Positions 26,926 through 37,328 are shown, counted from the stretch's first letter. The stretch is 64,000 bases of DNA from Providencia manganoxydans (GCF_016618195.1 NZ_CP067099.1:2418001-2482000); one strand, 5' to 3'. Numbers and translations are program-made. The notes: generated by a model from the sequence alone, not told the origin.

Positions 26926-27621
26926 TTACCGACCGGGTAATTTTTTCCAAGTCACTTCATTACGTAAATAGGTTGGCTCAACATTTTCGACTGCTTGAAC
27001 ATCTCCTGCTAGCCATAAACGCTCAGCGATAGGCAACATATCTTGTGCAGTTGGAAGTTCAATAGTGCTATCGATTAATGAGATAGCACTTTCATGCAAC
27101 TGTGGATAAGCTTTCCAGCCAGTTCCTGCATAACTCCATTGCCCTGTCAGTTGGCTAATTTTTTCCTTAAATAGATTGGGATCCATCACAGCCTCAGTTT
27201 GCTCTCCGAGCCATTCACCACCAACACTGCGTTGATACTGAGCGCAATAAACTTCTGTCATGCGTGCATCAATAGCAGCAAGCACCTGAGTGTGCCCCGT
27301 AATTCGGTAAACCCCTTCAGCTAACGTCATCAACGATGAAACACCTATCATTGGTAAATCAGCACCTAAGGCCAAGCCTTGAGCAATACCGACCCCAATG
27401 CGCACCCCAGTAAAACTACCTGGCCCACGCCCAAAGGCAAGTGCATCTAATTGATTTAACGTGATCCCCGCTTGTGACAAGACTTCTTCAACCATAGGCA
27501 ACACTTTCTGTGTATGCTCACGCGGCGAAATCGCAAAACGAGAAATAACCTCTGTGCCGCATAACAATGCGACTGAACATGCTTCTGTTGCTGTATCAAC
27601 AGCAAGAATACGGCTCGACAT
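26926..27621 (-). CDS. tsaB: tRNA t6A modification protein TsaB
   Basis: A 231-residue ASKHA-fold partner of TsaD in N6-threonylcarbamoyladenosine synthesis. N-terminal [14 protein letters not shown], then [10 protein letters not shown] and [20 protein letters not shown], all hallmark segments. The length matches E. coli YeaZ. In the same order slp-tsaB-yoaA as E. coli. Confidence 0.96.
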   Translation of the reverse strand: MSSRILAVDTATEACSVALLCGTEVISRFAISPREHTQKVLPMVEEVLSQAGITLNQLDALAFGRGPGSFTGVRIGVGIAQGLALGADLPMIGVSSLMTLAEGVYRITGHTQVLAAIDARMTEVYCAQYQRSVGGEWLGEQTEAVMDPNLFKEKISQLTGQWSYAGTGWKAYPQLHESAISLIDSTIELPTAQDMLPIAERLWLAGDVQAVENVEPTYLRNEVTWKKLPGR

Positions 27622-27745
27622 GCCATAACCTCGGCAAATAGATTAGATTCGATGCCATGGTCATATCGCCATGGCCTGAAAAATGGTAGCTATATTAGCA
27701 TAAACTCAAAACAAGGCAGCAGAAAAATATCCATATCGCTTTGGT

Positions 27746-29671
27746 TTAATTAATATTATTTATCTCAGTTCTTTTTTTCTCAAGAAACTCAATCGCTTTT
27801 GTTAAACTCCGAGTTCTTGGCGAAGGCGGAAGACTGTTTAAAAAAATCTCTCCATAAGGACGAGTGACTAAACGATTATCACAAATAACTATCACCCCAT
27901 AATCACGGGTATCACGGATCAGCCGACCAACTCCCTGTTTTAGCGTGATAACAGCATCGGGAATTTGCACATCAGCAAAGGGATCGCCACCGCGTAATTG
28001 ACAATCTTCAATACGTGCACGTAATAAGGGGTCATCCGGCGCCGTAAATGGTAATTTATCGATAATAACACAGGTTAATTCATCCCCCCTCACATCAACG
28101 CCCTCCCAAAAACTGCTGGTTGCCACGAGTACTGCATTACCTTCAGCAATAAACTGTGCAAGTAACTTATTTTTGCTACTTTCTCCTTGCATCAGCACAG
28201 GCAGGGTTAATGTTGTTTTAAACTCTTCAGCCAGTTCACGCATCATCAAATGCGAAGTGCATAAGAAAAAGCAGCGCCCTTGGTTTTTAATAATCAGGGG
28301 CCTAAGCATTGCTGCCAATTTTTGTGCGATACCTCTTTGATTGGTTTCTGGAAGGAAACGTGGGACACAAAGTAAAGTTTGACTTTGATAGTCAAATGGG
28401 CTGGCTAATAATAATGTTTCGGCCGAGGCTAACCCCAGCCGATCAGTAAAGTAATTCAGTTGCTCATTAACTGACAATGTGGCAGAGGTGAATATCCAAC
28501 TTGCGGGTGTACCAGCTATCATCTCACTAAACTTTTCAGCGACGGTTAATGGCGTTAATGCTAATAGAAAATGCCTACCATAGCTTTCGAACCAATAACT
28601 GTAACCAGGAATAGTGACATCTTTTAATCGATTCAACCGATTACGATATAATGTAACACGCTCAAACACCGAATCTAACGTTTGTGAACGCCCTAACGCG
28701 CTTTTAACCACCTCATAGCACAGCTCAAGTGAATCATCCAATAATGTCAGAGCACGCTGTACCACTGGCATTTTTAATAAATCACGTAAGTTACCACGGA
28801 AACTGTTTTCCCCAAGGTTTAAGCGAAAGTCCAAAGTACTTTGCGTTAATCTATCCGCACTTTTTTGTAATTGAGCCTGATCTTTAAGTTCCGTTCGGTA
28901 AACCATCACCATGTCACGTGCGAGATCGAGGAGTTGACGGCTACTCAATTGTTGTCCAAAGTACTGGCTAGCAATATCAGGTATTTGATGGGCTTCATCA
29001 AAAATCATCACATCAGCTTGAGGCATCAATTCACCAAAACCTGTGTCTTTAACCACCCGATCCGCCATAAATAAGTGATGATTAACCACAATGATATCAG
29101 CATCCAATGCTTTACGGCGCGCCTTTAACACGAAGCACTCTTGATAGCGTGGGCAATCGCTGCCCAAACAATTATCATTGGTACTGGTTACCAATGGCCA
29201 CACAACATGATCTTCGGCGATATCATGGCAGGTACTAACATCACCTGATTCAGATTCAATCGACCAACTACGCAATCGTACAACCGCTGAGAGTATTTCA
29301 GGTTCAAGGCTACCACCACCAAGTGATTGCTGATCTAAACGCTCTAAACAAAGGTAATTCGAACGCCCCTTCAATAAAGCGGTTCGCCCACGGTATTGCA
29401 TCGCATCAATAATCGTCGGCAAGTCACGATGATACAGCTGATCCTGCAATGCTTTCGAACCTGTCGAAACAATCACTTTTTTCCCTGAGCGCAGTGCAGG
29501 AACTAAATAAGCATAAGTTTTACCCGTTCCTGTTCCTGCTTCAGCCACCAGCACCTGCTGTTTTTCAATCGCATCGGTGACAGCATTAGACATGGTGACC
29601 TGCGCTGCCCGTGGTTGAAAGCCTGGAATTGTTCTCGCTAGAAACCCATCTGAAGAAAAATCGTCGTGCAC
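27746..29671 (-). CDS. yoaA: DinG-family ATP-dependent helicase YoaA
   Basis: 641 residues. Walker A in VAEAGTGTGKTYAYL, DEAH box in VMIFDEAHQIPD, and a cysteine set for a 4Fe-4S cluster (NYLCLE, NCLGSDCPRYQECF). The C-terminal helicase domain has GVGRLIRDTRDYG. E. coli YoaA works with HolC (chi) in repair of stalled forks. Gap of 124 bases to tsaB. Confidence 0.95.
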   Translation of the reverse strand: MHDDFSSDGFLARTIPGFQPRAAQVTMSNAVTDAIEKQQVLVAEAGTGTGKTYAYLVPALRSGKKVIVSTGSKALQDQLYHRDLPTIIDAMQYRGRTALLKGRSNYLCLERLDQQSLGGGSLEPEILSAVVRLRSWSIESESGDVSTCHDIAEDHVVWPLVTSTNDNCLGSDCPRYQECFVLKARRKALDADIIVVNHHLFMADRVVKDTGFGELMPQADVMIFDEAHQIPDIASQYFGQQLSSRQLLDLARDMVMVYRTELKDQAQLQKSADRLTQSTLDFRLNLGENSFRGNLRDLLKMPVVQRALTLLDDSLELCYEVVKSALGRSQTLDSVFERVTLYRNRLNRLKDVTIPGYSYWFESYGRHFLLALTPLTVAEKFSEMIAGTPASWIFTSATLSVNEQLNYFTDRLGLASAETLLLASPFDYQSQTLLCVPRFLPETNQRGIAQKLAAMLRPLIIKNQGRCFFLCTSHLMMRELAEEFKTTLTLPVLMQGESSKNKLLAQFIAEGNAVLVATSSFWEGVDVRGDELTCVIIDKLPFTAPDDPLLRARIEDCQLRGGDPFADVQIPDAVITLKQGVGRLIRDTRDYGVIVICDNRLVTRPYGEIFLNSLPPSPRTRSLTKAIEFLEKKRTEINNIN

Positions 29672-29821
29672 CGCAAACCCATATCGTATTCAACTTGGAA
29701 GCATTGATTCTAACATGTCTCTAACGTCGCTGCTGAGTTAAATAAAATCATCAGAACAGAAAGGATTTTCATCAAGCAAACTAGCTGTTATCCTAGAAAA
29801 AACATGAAATAAGGAACTCAG

Positions 29822-30169
29822 ATGACAATTGAAAGAATTGATCCAGACAAACGTTGGTCCGAAGCGGTGATCCACAATAATGTTGTCTATTACACTAGTG
29901 TCCCTGAAAACTTAGATGCAGATATTATTGCGCAAACAGCAAACACGCTTTCTGCTATTGATATCCTATTGCAAAGAGTCGGCTCAGATAAAAGTAAAAT
30001 CTTAGATGCCACCATTTTTTTAGCTGATAAAGCGGATTTTGCAGGTATGAATCAAGCATGGGATGCTTGGGTGGTTGAAGGTAGCGCACCAGTGCGTTGT
30101 ACAGTTCAAGCCGCGCTGATGAAACCTGAATATAAAGTTGAAATTAAAATCGTTGCGGCGATTGATTAA
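29822..30169 (+). CDS. yoaB: RidA family protein YoaB
   Basis: 115 residues of the YjgF/YER057c/UK114 fold: VVYYTSVPENLDADIIAQT, LLQRVGSDKSKILDATIFLAD, and the arginine of APVRCTVQAAL in the ligand pocket. The fold includes imine/enamine deaminases; this subgroup is less studied. Divergent from yoaA. AAGGAAC precedes the start. Confidence 0.9.
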   Translation: MTIERIDPDKRWSEAVIHNNVVYYTSVPENLDADIIAQTANTLSAIDILLQRVGSDKSKILDATIFLADKADFAGMNQAWDAWVVEGSAPVRCTVQAALMKPEYKVEIKIVAAID

Positions 30170-30183
30170 TTTGTTGACCATGA

Positions 30184-30216
30184 AAAAAAGCGCCAATATC
30201 ACATCGGCGCTTTTTT
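30184..30216. terminator. bidirectional terminator yoaB / mdtI
   Basis: AAAAAAGCGCC and GGCGCTTTTTT, 11-bp perfect stem with an 11-base loop. It serves yoaB on the plus strand and mdtJI on the minus strand. Confidence 0.9.
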
Positions 30217-30219
30217 AAT

Positions 30220-30552
30220 TTATGACATTTTAATAAGAACCATGCCTAATAATAGCAGGGCAATACCTCCCCACCCTTTATAATTGAGCCTCTGGTTGAA
30301 CAATATCCAACCCGCAGCCACTGTAGCGATAATCCCAAATGCTCCCCACAGTGCATATGCAATTGACAGCTCAATGCCTTTAACCGCTTGAGCAAGGGAA
30401 CTAAAAGCCCCTAATACCGCGACTAAAGATAAAATACCTAGCCAATAACGCTTAAAGCCGTTCGACATTTTTAATAAAATATTCGCTAAGATCTCAAGGA
30501 CCACCGCTAATACTAAAAATGCCCCATGCCACCATTCAAACTGAATGTCCAT
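30220..30552 (-). CDS. mdtI: SMR spermidine exporter subunit MdtI
   Basis: A 110-residue small multidrug resistance protein with four TM helices. Conserved glutamate in [17 protein letters not shown], and [16 protein letters not shown]. It pairs with MdtJ to export spermidine. Two bases separate it from mdtJ, same order as E. coli. Confidence 0.95.
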   Translation of the reverse strand: MDIQFEWWHGAFLVLAVVLEILANILLKMSNGFKRYWLGILSLVAVLGAFSSLAQAVKGIELSIAYALWGAFGIIATVAAGWILFNQRLNYKGWGGIALLLLGMVLIKMS

Positions 30553-30554
30553 GA

Positions 30555-30983
30555 TCAGGCCTCCGTTTTAGCGTGATTATGCGCCAAAGTTCCTGATTTT
30601 ACTGCGGATACTGCACGATCTGCCGCTTGTTTTACTTTTTGTGCCGATTGGCTAACCGTTGCTTTTTTGGTTCCAGACTTAATCAGACCAATACCCGCAA
30701 TTAATAGAACCAATCCACCTATTTTCATTGGGGATAATGACTCTCCAAACCACAGCACACTAAAAGTCGTAATAAATAGTATGCCGATGCCTTCCCATAA
30801 TGCGTAAGCAACGCCCAAAGCCACTTTTTTTACCGCGATTGCCAGTAAGATATAAGATGATGCAATCATCACGTACATCACTGCCATACCCGTAAAATCA
30901 CCACTCACACTGGCGTGTTTCATTGATAAAGTACCGATCACTTCGGTGACGATAGCTAATGCTAAAAATATCCAATATATCAT
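30555..30983 (-). CDS. mdtJ: SMR spermidine exporter subunit MdtJ
   Basis: A 142-residue partner of MdtI with four TM helices; essential glutamate in [18 protein letters not shown] and [20 protein letters not shown]. The C-terminal tail is about 20 residues longer than in E. coli and rich in Lys and Ala. An out-of-frame upstream reading frame overlaps the first 86 bases (see 30898-31011). Confidence 0.94.
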   Translation of the reverse strand: MIYWIFLALAIVTEVIGTLSMKHASVSGDFTGMAVMYVMIASSYILLAIAVKKVALGVAYALWEGIGILFITTFSVLWFGESLSPMKIGGLVLLIAGIGLIKSGTKKATVSQSAQKVKQAADRAVSAVKSGTLAHNHAKTEA

Positions 30984-31011
30984 TATAATATCTCTCTATG
31001 GATAATTGCAT
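30898..31011 (-). CDS. possible regulatory upstream frame of mdtJI
   Basis: ATG at 31011 opens [20 protein letters not shown] and ends [12 protein letters not shown] with TGA inside mdtJ. Thirty-seven codons, out of frame with mdtJ. E. coli mdtJI has a leader frame (mdtU) that mediates spermidine induction; the position here is similar but the ribosome site is weak (CAGG one base before ATG) and I could not compare sequences. Confidence 0.3.
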   Translation of the reverse strand: MQLSIERYYNDILDIFSISYRHRSDRYFINETRQCEW

Positions 31012-31618
31012 GCCTGATTGTTTTTTATACAGAAAAAACAAACTTTTTGGCGATAATTTCTTTAATGCAATTAAAAAAAATTAATAAACAACAAAGCGAT
31101 ACTGATTTTATTCAGTTGAATGAATATTAGAGAGAGACGCTATAATGCACCGCACCAGTGATGTTCACTGGAAAGGATAGCTGAAAGGAAAAGCCGGTGA
31201 GTTGATCTTCTTTGGGACTTACTGATTTTAATGCTATTCACGCTAAGCATGATATCTCATTCATTTCATCAGATGGACATCCATCCAAGTTACTCCGAAC
31301 CCTCATGTAAAATTGTTCACGGCTTATTTTTATCATGGTAAAAGTATTAAGTCAATGAATACAAAAAGCTTTTTTAAATGAATAATTTTTGCATAATTAT
31401 TCATTTAATCCCCAGAAAACCGCTCTATCGCCAAGGACTACACGAATAATCAATCGTAAAATCACCACTTATTAACCCTATTTTTTATTGAAAATATCAA
31501 ACTATTCCTTGTTTTATTTTATTACAGACTTCCTAACAAGGTTTCTTATTGACTTAAAATACGAACAAGCATCTTATAGAGTGTAGGCAGATAAATAAGC
31601 ATTCCCAAAGAGAGAGCA
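31012..31618. other. long spacer between mdtJI and pdxK
   Basis: 607 bases without a confident gene. On the plus strand TATAAT at 31141-31146 is a perfect -10; TTGAAT is a possible -35 with a 19-base gap. A stem CCAGTGA/TCACTGG (31155-31171) would lie at the start of that transcript. A 36-codon frame starts at 31231 without a ribosome site. A leader RNA or small RNA is possible. Confidence 0.5.
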
Positions 31619-32467
31619 ATGGATACCTTTAACCTCACTTCAAACAGTTTTCAAAATGATGTAAATGCAACTCCACTTCCTTACGACGTGATATCAATAC
31701 AATCACAAGTTATCTACGGTAGTGTAGGCAATAGTATTGCCGTCCCTGCTTTAATGAAACAAGGTTTACGCGTTGCTGCTGTACCTACTGTCATCTTAAG
31801 CAATACGCCCCATTACACAACTTGTCATGGTGGTGAATTACCTTCAGAGTGGTTTCGCGGCTATTTAAATGGCTTAGTCGAACGTGGTTGCATGGATAGT
31901 GTACGCGCAATTTTAACGGGTTATTTAGGTTCTAAAAATAAAGCGCATGATCTAGCACATTGGCTCACCACTATACGTCAAAGTCATCCATCTCTCCCGG
32001 TGATCGTCGACCCTGTTATGGGTGATGAAGATAGTGGCTTCTACATCCCTCCTGAAATTGCCGAAGTCTATCGAGATGAAGTCATTCCACTCGCAACGGG
32101 GATCATTCCAAATAAATTTGAGTTATCAATGCTTAGTGGTCAAGAGATACAAACTTTAGAGGATGCGACGAAAGCAGCCCGCAGTTTATTAAAAGGCCAT
32201 ACTCAGTGGGTGATCATCACCAGCGCATTTCAGCCTGATGATGATAGTATTGATGTGGTTTGTGTTACTCAGCATGATATTGCCGTTATTCGCCATAAAC
32301 GTTACCCTGTCACACCTAAAGGTACAGGGGATTTATTTGGTGCGGAATTAACTGCACAACTGCTAGCTGGGTTATCTGTACCTGATGCAGCAAAAATGGC
32401 TTGTCTACGTATTGAACAAGCAATCATCCATATGGCTGCAACAGGACGCAGTGAATTGGTGCTGTAG
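31619..32467 (+). CDS. pdxK: pyridoxal/pyridoxine kinase PdxK
   Basis: 282 residues. The sequence follows PdxK more than PdxY: DVISIQSQVIYGSVGNSIAV, PTVILSNTPHYTTCHGGELP, IVDPVMGDEDSGFY, and the C-terminal TPKGTGDLFGAEL with the catalytic aspartate. It phosphorylates B6 vitamers for PLP salvage. In E. coli pdxK sits beside crr; here it lies between mdtJI and zwf. Confidence 0.93.
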   Translation: MDTFNLTSNSFQNDVNATPLPYDVISIQSQVIYGSVGNSIAVPALMKQGLRVAAVPTVILSNTPHYTTCHGGELPSEWFRGYLNGLVERGCMDSVRAILTGYLGSKNKAHDLAHWLTTIRQSHPSLPVIVDPVMGDEDSGFYIPPEIAEVYRDEVIPLATGIIPNKFELSMLSGQEIQTLEDATKAARSLLKGHTQWVIITSAFQPDDDSIDVVCVTQHDIAVIRHKRYPVTPKGTGDLFGAELTAQLLAGLSVPDAAKMACLRIEQAIIHMAATGRSELVL

Positions 32468-32540
32468 TCTTACAATGGCCATTTAGAACATAATCATTAT
32501 CTATTATAATTATGTTCACTAACTCTATTGATTTTACAAT

Positions 32541-32568
32541 AAAAAACCAGCCCGACGGCTGGTTTTTT
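32541..32568. terminator. bidirectional terminator pdxK / zwf
   Basis: AAAAAACCAGCC/GGCTGGTTTTTT, a perfect 12-bp stem with loop CGAC, usable from both convergent genes. Confidence 0.92.
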
Positions 32569-32587
32569 AGCTTATATACTGGTGGGT

Positions 32588-34063
32588 TTATTCAAACTCA
32601 TTCCACGAACGACCATCACGGGTGATCATCGCCACAGAGGCTATTGGGCCCCAAGTACCTGCTTGATACGGTTTTGGTGCCTCGTTATCCATTGCCCATG
32701 CATCCATAATGGAATCTACAAATTTCCAAGCCTCTTCAACCTCATCACGACGTACAAACAGCGCTTGAATACCTCGCATTGCTTCAAGTAATAAACGCTC
32801 ATAAGCATCTGCTAAATGAGTTTGGTTGAACGTTTCAGAGAAACTTAAGTCTAATTTAGTCGTTTGCAAACGGTGTTTATGATCAAGACCTGGCGCTTTA
32901 TTCATGATCTCGATATCGATACCTTCATCCGGCTGTAAGCGAATAGTGAGTTTGTTCTGAGGCAGCTCTTGATAACTTTCAGAAAAAATATTCAACGCGG
33001 GTTTTTTGAAATAAACCACGACTTCTGAGCATTTTGCAGGTAAACGCTTACCGGTACGTAAATAGAAAGGAACCCCTGCCCAGCGCCAATCGTCGATATC
33101 AACGCGCAGTGCCACAAAAGTTTCCGTCATACTTTTCTTATTGGCACCTTCTTCTTCTAGGTAGCCAGGCACTTTATTACCTTGTACAAAGCCTGCGGTA
33201 TACTGACCACGCACCGCTTTTTCTCTGACATTAGTATGGTCAATACGACGCAGTGAACGTAAAACTTTTACTTTCTCATCACGAATACGGTCAGTGGTTA
33301 AATCTGCCGGTGGCGACATCGCGATCATGGTTAAAATTTGTAATAGGTGGTTTTGGACCATATCGCGCATTTGACCTGCCTGATCAAAATAGCCCCAGCG
33401 CCCTTCAATACCGACTTCCTCAGCAACGGTAATTTGAACATGATCGATAGTTCGATTATCCCAGTTATTGATGAATAGCGAGTTAGCAAAACGCAGTGCT
33501 AATAAGTTCAGAACCGTTTCTTTACCAAGGTAGTGGTCAATTCGATAGACTTGGCTTTCATCGAAATATTTCGCCACTTCATTGTTAATTTCTTGCGAAG
33601 AGGCTAAATCTGTCCCTAATGGTTTTTCCATAACCACACGGTTTGGTTGTTTGTTCAACCCTGCATGGCCAAGACCATGACAGACAGCACCAAATGTACT
33701 TGGTGGCATAGCGAAATAGTGAATAGCGGGATGACAGTCTTGCTTAAGCATTTGGGCTAAGCTGTCAAAATTCTCAGTTTGATTGACATCGAGATTGCAA
33801 AAATCTAAACGTGAACTTAGTCTCTCCCAAAGTTCAGGGTCAAGATCTTCTTTTAAAAATTCGTGGAATGCTTTTTCAACAAACTCAACATAATCGCTCT
33901 GGCTCCACTGCGCACGCCCCACTCCAATGATGCGTGTTTCTGGATGGATATAGCCTGCTTTCTCTAATTGATACAGAGATGGAAGCAATTTACGACGTGC
34001 AAGATCCCCTTTGGTGCCAAAAATAATCAAATCACAGGCTTGAGCAGCGTTATGTACCGCCAT
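32588..34063 (-). CDS. zwf: glucose-6-phosphate 1-dehydrogenase
   Basis: 491 residues from MAVHNAAQACDLIIFGTKGD, with AGGAG 7 bases upstream; five further codons are open upstream but not homologous. NADP-binding FGTKGDLARRKLLPSLYQL, catalytic RIDHYLGKETVLN. It feeds the pentose phosphate and Entner-Doudoroff routes. A HexR-like palindrome precedes it and hexR is divergent. Confidence 0.98.
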   Translation of the reverse strand: MAVHNAAQACDLIIFGTKGDLARRKLLPSLYQLEKAGYIHPETRIIGVGRAQWSQSDYVEFVEKAFHEFLKEDLDPELWERLSSRLDFCNLDVNQTENFDSLAQMLKQDCHPAIHYFAMPPSTFGAVCHGLGHAGLNKQPNRVVMEKPLGTDLASSQEINNEVAKYFDESQVYRIDHYLGKETVLNLLALRFANSLFINNWDNRTIDHVQITVAEEVGIEGRWGYFDQAGQMRDMVQNHLLQILTMIAMSPPADLTTDRIRDEKVKVLRSLRRIDHTNVREKAVRGQYTAGFVQGNKVPGYLEEEGANKKSMTETFVALRVDIDDWRWAGVPFYLRTGKRLPAKCSEVVVYFKKPALNIFSESYQELPQNKLTIRLQPDEGIDIEIMNKAPGLDHKHRLQTTKLDLSFSETFNQTHLADAYERLLLEAMRGIQALFVRRDEVEEAWKFVDSIMDAWAMDNEAPKPYQAGTWGPIASVAMITRDGRSWNEFE

Positions 34064-34092
34064 ATTGGTTCTCCTCAATTTGCGGAATTTAT

Positions 34093-34107
34093 TGTAATTT
34101 TGTTACA
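34093..34107. promoter_or_regulatory. HexR-like operator upstream of zwf
   Basis: TGTAATTTTGTTACA fits the HexR palindrome TGTARTTWWATTACA with one mismatch, 30-44 bases before the zwf start. A weaker relative, TGTAATAAAATAACA, lies at 34242-34256. HexR releases such sites on binding KDPG in gamma-proteobacteria. Confidence 0.65.
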
Positions 34108-34467
34108 AAATTAGCCAGATGTTCCGCTAATGTACCCTTTTGAAGGTATTCAGTAAATATTGATGATACCGATCACAGTTTTTATGGTGAAAAAAGCACC
34201 AAAAGTCAACAACCTTATCATGACTGAATGGTGACAGCACTTGTAATAAAATAACAAAACAGCAACAGAAATTACGGGTATGAAAATTAGATACAGCTCA
34301 TAGTTTCGCAAAAAACTACATCACAAACACCTATCATTCAGATAGGTTAGCCATAACTCATAGTATATTGCCTTTTTTACTACTGCTGTAACCACGATAT
34401 CAATAAACACACAATATCTTTATGGCGGAAAAATTTCTCCTTTTGATCAAATAGGCGCTTTCGTGAC

Positions 34468-35313
34468 ATGAATATTTTAGAACAAATGAAAAACAGCCTC
34501 GATTTTTTGAGTAAATCCGAAAAGAAAGTTGCCGAAGTGATCCTTGGAATGCCACAACAAGCTATCCACCTCAGCATAGCAACCCTTGCTCAATTAGCTG
34601 ATGTCAGTGAGCCAACAGTAAATCGTTTTTGTCGCAAAATGGATACCAAAGGGTTTCCCGATTTTAAGTTACGTTTAGCGCAAAATCTCGCTAACGGCAC
34701 ACCCTATGTAAACCGTAACGTAGAAGAAAACGATACAGTTAATACCTATACCCACAAAATTTTCGAGTCTGCGATGGCAGGTCTAGACAATGTTAAACAC
34801 AGTTTAGATATCACCGCAGTTAACCGTGCCGTTGATTTACTCACACAAGCGCGAAAAATTAGCTTTTTTGGCTTTGGCGCTTCTGCTGCGGTTGCACATG
34901 ATGCAATGAATAAATTTTTTCGCTTTAATATTCCTGTCATTTACTTTGATGATATTGTTATGCAACGTATGAGCTGCATTAACAGCAGTGAAGGAGATGT
35001 CATTGTATTGATCTCACATACAGGAAGAACCAAAGCATTAGTTGAAATGGCTCGCCTAGCTCGTGATAACGATGCCACTGTTATTGCAATTACCTCCGAA
35101 AATTCTCCATTATCTCAAGAAGCCACCTTGTCGATCATCATTGATGTCCCTGAAGATACCGATATATATATGCCAATGGTGTCTAGGTTAGCGCAATTAA
35201 CTGTCATTGATGTACTAACAACAGGCTTTACATTAAGAAGAGGCGAAAAATTTAGAGATAACTTGAAACGGGTCAAAGAAGCATTACGTGATTCGCGGTT
35301 TGATAGTATGTAG
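34468..35313 (+). CDS. hexR: RpiR-family regulator HexR
   Basis: 281 residues. N-terminal HTH_6 domain (SIATLAQLADVSEPTVNRFC) and C-terminal SIS sugar-phosphate-binding domain (FFGFGASAAVAHDAMNKFF; LISHTGRTKALVEMARLA). Represses central carbon genes. Flanked by its expected targets zwf (divergent) and pykA (downstream), as in E. coli. Confidence 0.95.
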   Translation: MNILEQMKNSLDFLSKSEKKVAEVILGMPQQAIHLSIATLAQLADVSEPTVNRFCRKMDTKGFPDFKLRLAQNLANGTPYVNRNVEENDTVNTYTHKIFESAMAGLDNVKHSLDITAVNRAVDLLTQARKISFFGFGASAAVAHDAMNKFFRFNIPVIYFDDIVMQRMSCINSSEGDVIVLISHTGRTKALVEMARLARDNDATVIAITSENSPLSQEATLSIIIDVPEDTDIYMPMVSRLAQLTVIDVLTTGFTLRRGEKFRDNLKRVKEALRDSRFDSM

Positions 35314-35331
35314 CAAAAAGAGCTTCTTTTA

Positions 35332-35789
35332 AATACGCTCAATCATTCATGGTGCAGCTAGACGACAAACGATTAAGTCGCTGGAAGCCTACCTAAGTGG
35401 GTGGCCAGCACCAATGTATATCGTCAACAACACTGCAACTTGAAGTATGCTGGGTATAATAGTTTTGCAGACCCGATAGCATTAACTAATTAGCAGTATA
35501 TAATAGCTGTGCACGTGTCAGCATCATAACTTATTGAGAAAAAGTCGCGAAATTACGCAAAAAGTACTTTAAATATTTCATGGTGCGACTAGACAAAAAG
35601 TGAATGATTCACCAAAAGCATAGAATATTCTGCCATTGGTGAGAACGAACGTAGTCACCATACTTCAACGTAAAGCGCTACCTTGAAGTATGACGAGTAT
35701 AGTTCAAGTTGCATGATAGCAAGGCCCTAATTAACACCAGTAACATGGTCAAGTAACCTTCAAAAGCATGCCACTTGAAGTATGAAAAG
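35332..35789. repeat. cluster of ERIC repeats between hexR and pykA
   Basis: Two near full-length diverged copies, 35332-35459 and 35566-35702, and a third shorter one at 35702-35789. Each ends in a version of CTTGAAGTATG. The second and third are directly abutted. No gene is seen in this 520-base spacer. Confidence 0.75.
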
Positions 35790-35835
35790 ATTTAACCCAA
35801 TAAAATAACACCATTACAGGTCAACGGAGTAATAC

Positions 35836-37278
35836 ATGACTAGACGGCTTAGAAGAACTAAAATTGTTACTACCCTAGGTCCAGCTACCGATCGTGATAA
35901 TAATCTTGAAAAAATTATTAACGCCGGCGCTAACGTTGTACGCCTTAACTTCTCTCACGGAACTCCAGAAGACCACATCCTCCGCGCTAATAACGTGCGT
36001 GAAATCGCTGCTCGTTTAGGTCGCCATGTGGCGATCCTCGGCGATTTACAAGGCCCTAAAATTCGTGTTTCTACATTTAAAGATGGCAAAGTGTTCCTCA
36101 ATGTGGGTGATAAATTCACTTTAGACGCCACGCTAGGTAAAGGTGAAGGCGACCAACAAAAAGTCGGCATTGATTACAAAGGTCTGCCCGCTGATGTCGT
36201 CCCAGGGGATATTTTGTTACTTGATGACGGTCGCGTACAGCTCAAAGTCCGCGAAGTCCAAGGGTTACAAGTCTTCACTGAAGTTACTGTCGGCGGCCAA
36301 CTGTCAAACAATAAAGGCATTAATAAACTGGGTGGTGGCTTATCCGCTGAAGCATTAACCGATAAAGACAAAGCCGATATTATTACTGCTGCAAAAATTG
36401 GTGTTGATTACCTTGCTGTCTCTTTTCCTCGCTCAGGCGAAGATTTAAATTATGCACGCCGTTTAGCGCGCGATGCAGGCTGTGAATGCCAAATTGTTGC
36501 CAAAGTTGAGCGTGCAGAAGCCGTTGCCAATGATGAAATCATGGATGAAGTGATCCTTGCTTCTGATGTCGTGATGGTTGCTCGTGGTGATTTAGGTGTG
36601 GAAATTGGTGATCCTGAATTGGTTGCGGTACAGAAAAAACTTATCCGCCGTTCCCGTCAGCTCAACCGTGTCGTGATCACCGCGACACAAATGATGGAAT
36701 CTATGATCACGAATCCGATGCCAACGCGTGCAGAAGTCATGGACGTGGCTAACGCCGTTCTTGATGGTACCGATGCAGTGATGCTTTCTGCTGAAACAGC
36801 AGCAGGCCAATATCCCGCTGAAACCGTAGCAGCAATGGCTCAAGTGTGCCTTGGCGCAGAAAAAATGCCTGGGTTGAATGTCTCTAAACATCGTTTAGAT
36901 GCCGAATTCAGCAGCCCTGAAGAAGCTATCGCCATGTCAACCATGTACGCAGCTAACCACCTTAAAGGGGTAAAAGCCATTATTGCGATGACCGAGTCTG
37001 GCCGTACCGCACGCATGATGTCACGCATTAGTTCAGGTTTACCAATTTTCGCAATGTCTCGTCACGAAAAAACACTGAACCAATCTTCCCTATATCGTGG
37101 TGTTACACCTGTGTTCTGTAGCACACACACCGATGGCATTGCAGCGGCAAATGAAGCAGTCACTCGTCTGCGTGACAATGGTTACTTAATGAGTGGTGAT
37201 TTAGTTCTTGTAACCCAAGGTGATTTAATGGGAACTATCGGCAGCACCAATACTTGCCGTATTTTAGAAGTTGAATAA
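35836..37278 (+). CDS. pykA: pyruvate kinase II
   Basis: 480 residues, same length as E. coli Pyk[21 protein letters not shown] at the N-terminus, active-site [10 protein letters not shown] and [12 protein letters not shown], then [10 protein letters not shown]. It converts PEP and ADP to pyruvate and ATP, activated by AMP in this isoform. GGAG precedes the ATG. Confidence 0.97.
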   Translation: MTRRLRRTKIVTTLGPATDRDNNLEKIINAGANVVRLNFSHGTPEDHILRANNVREIAARLGRHVAILGDLQGPKIRVSTFKDGKVFLNVGDKFTLDATLGKGEGDQQKVGIDYKGLPADVVPGDILLLDDGRVQLKVREVQGLQVFTEVTVGGQLSNNKGINKLGGGLSAEALTDKDKADIITAAKIGVDYLAVSFPRSGEDLNYARRLARDAGCECQIVAKVERAEAVANDEIMDEVILASDVVMVARGDLGVEIGDPELVAVQKKLIRRSRQLNRVVITATQMMESMITNPMPTRAEVMDVANAVLDGTDAVMLSAETAAGQYPAETVAAMAQVCLGAEKMPGLNVSKHRLDAEFSSPEEAIAMSTMYAANHLKGVKAIIAMTESGRTARMMSRISSGLPIFAMSRHEKTLNQSSLYRGVTPVFCSTHTDGIAAANEAVTRLRDNGYLMSGDLVLVTQGDLMGTIGSTNTCRILEVE

Positions 37279-37293
37279 AACCATCTATTAAAG

Positions 37294-37328
37294 AAATATC
37301 AAGGGAGAGTCAAACTCCCTTGATATTT
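37294..37328 (+). terminator. pykA terminator
   Basis: AAATATCAAGGGAG/CTCCCTTGATATTT, 14-bp perfect stem with a 7-base loop, 15 bases after the stop. The following 290 bases to the DUF7832 gene contain no visible gene. Confidence 0.85.

Noticed and set aside
31619..32467. Naming the kinase pdxY
   Set aside because: The sequence around the active site and N-terminus (SQVIYGSVGNSIAVPA, LSNTPHYTTCHGG) follows PdxK.
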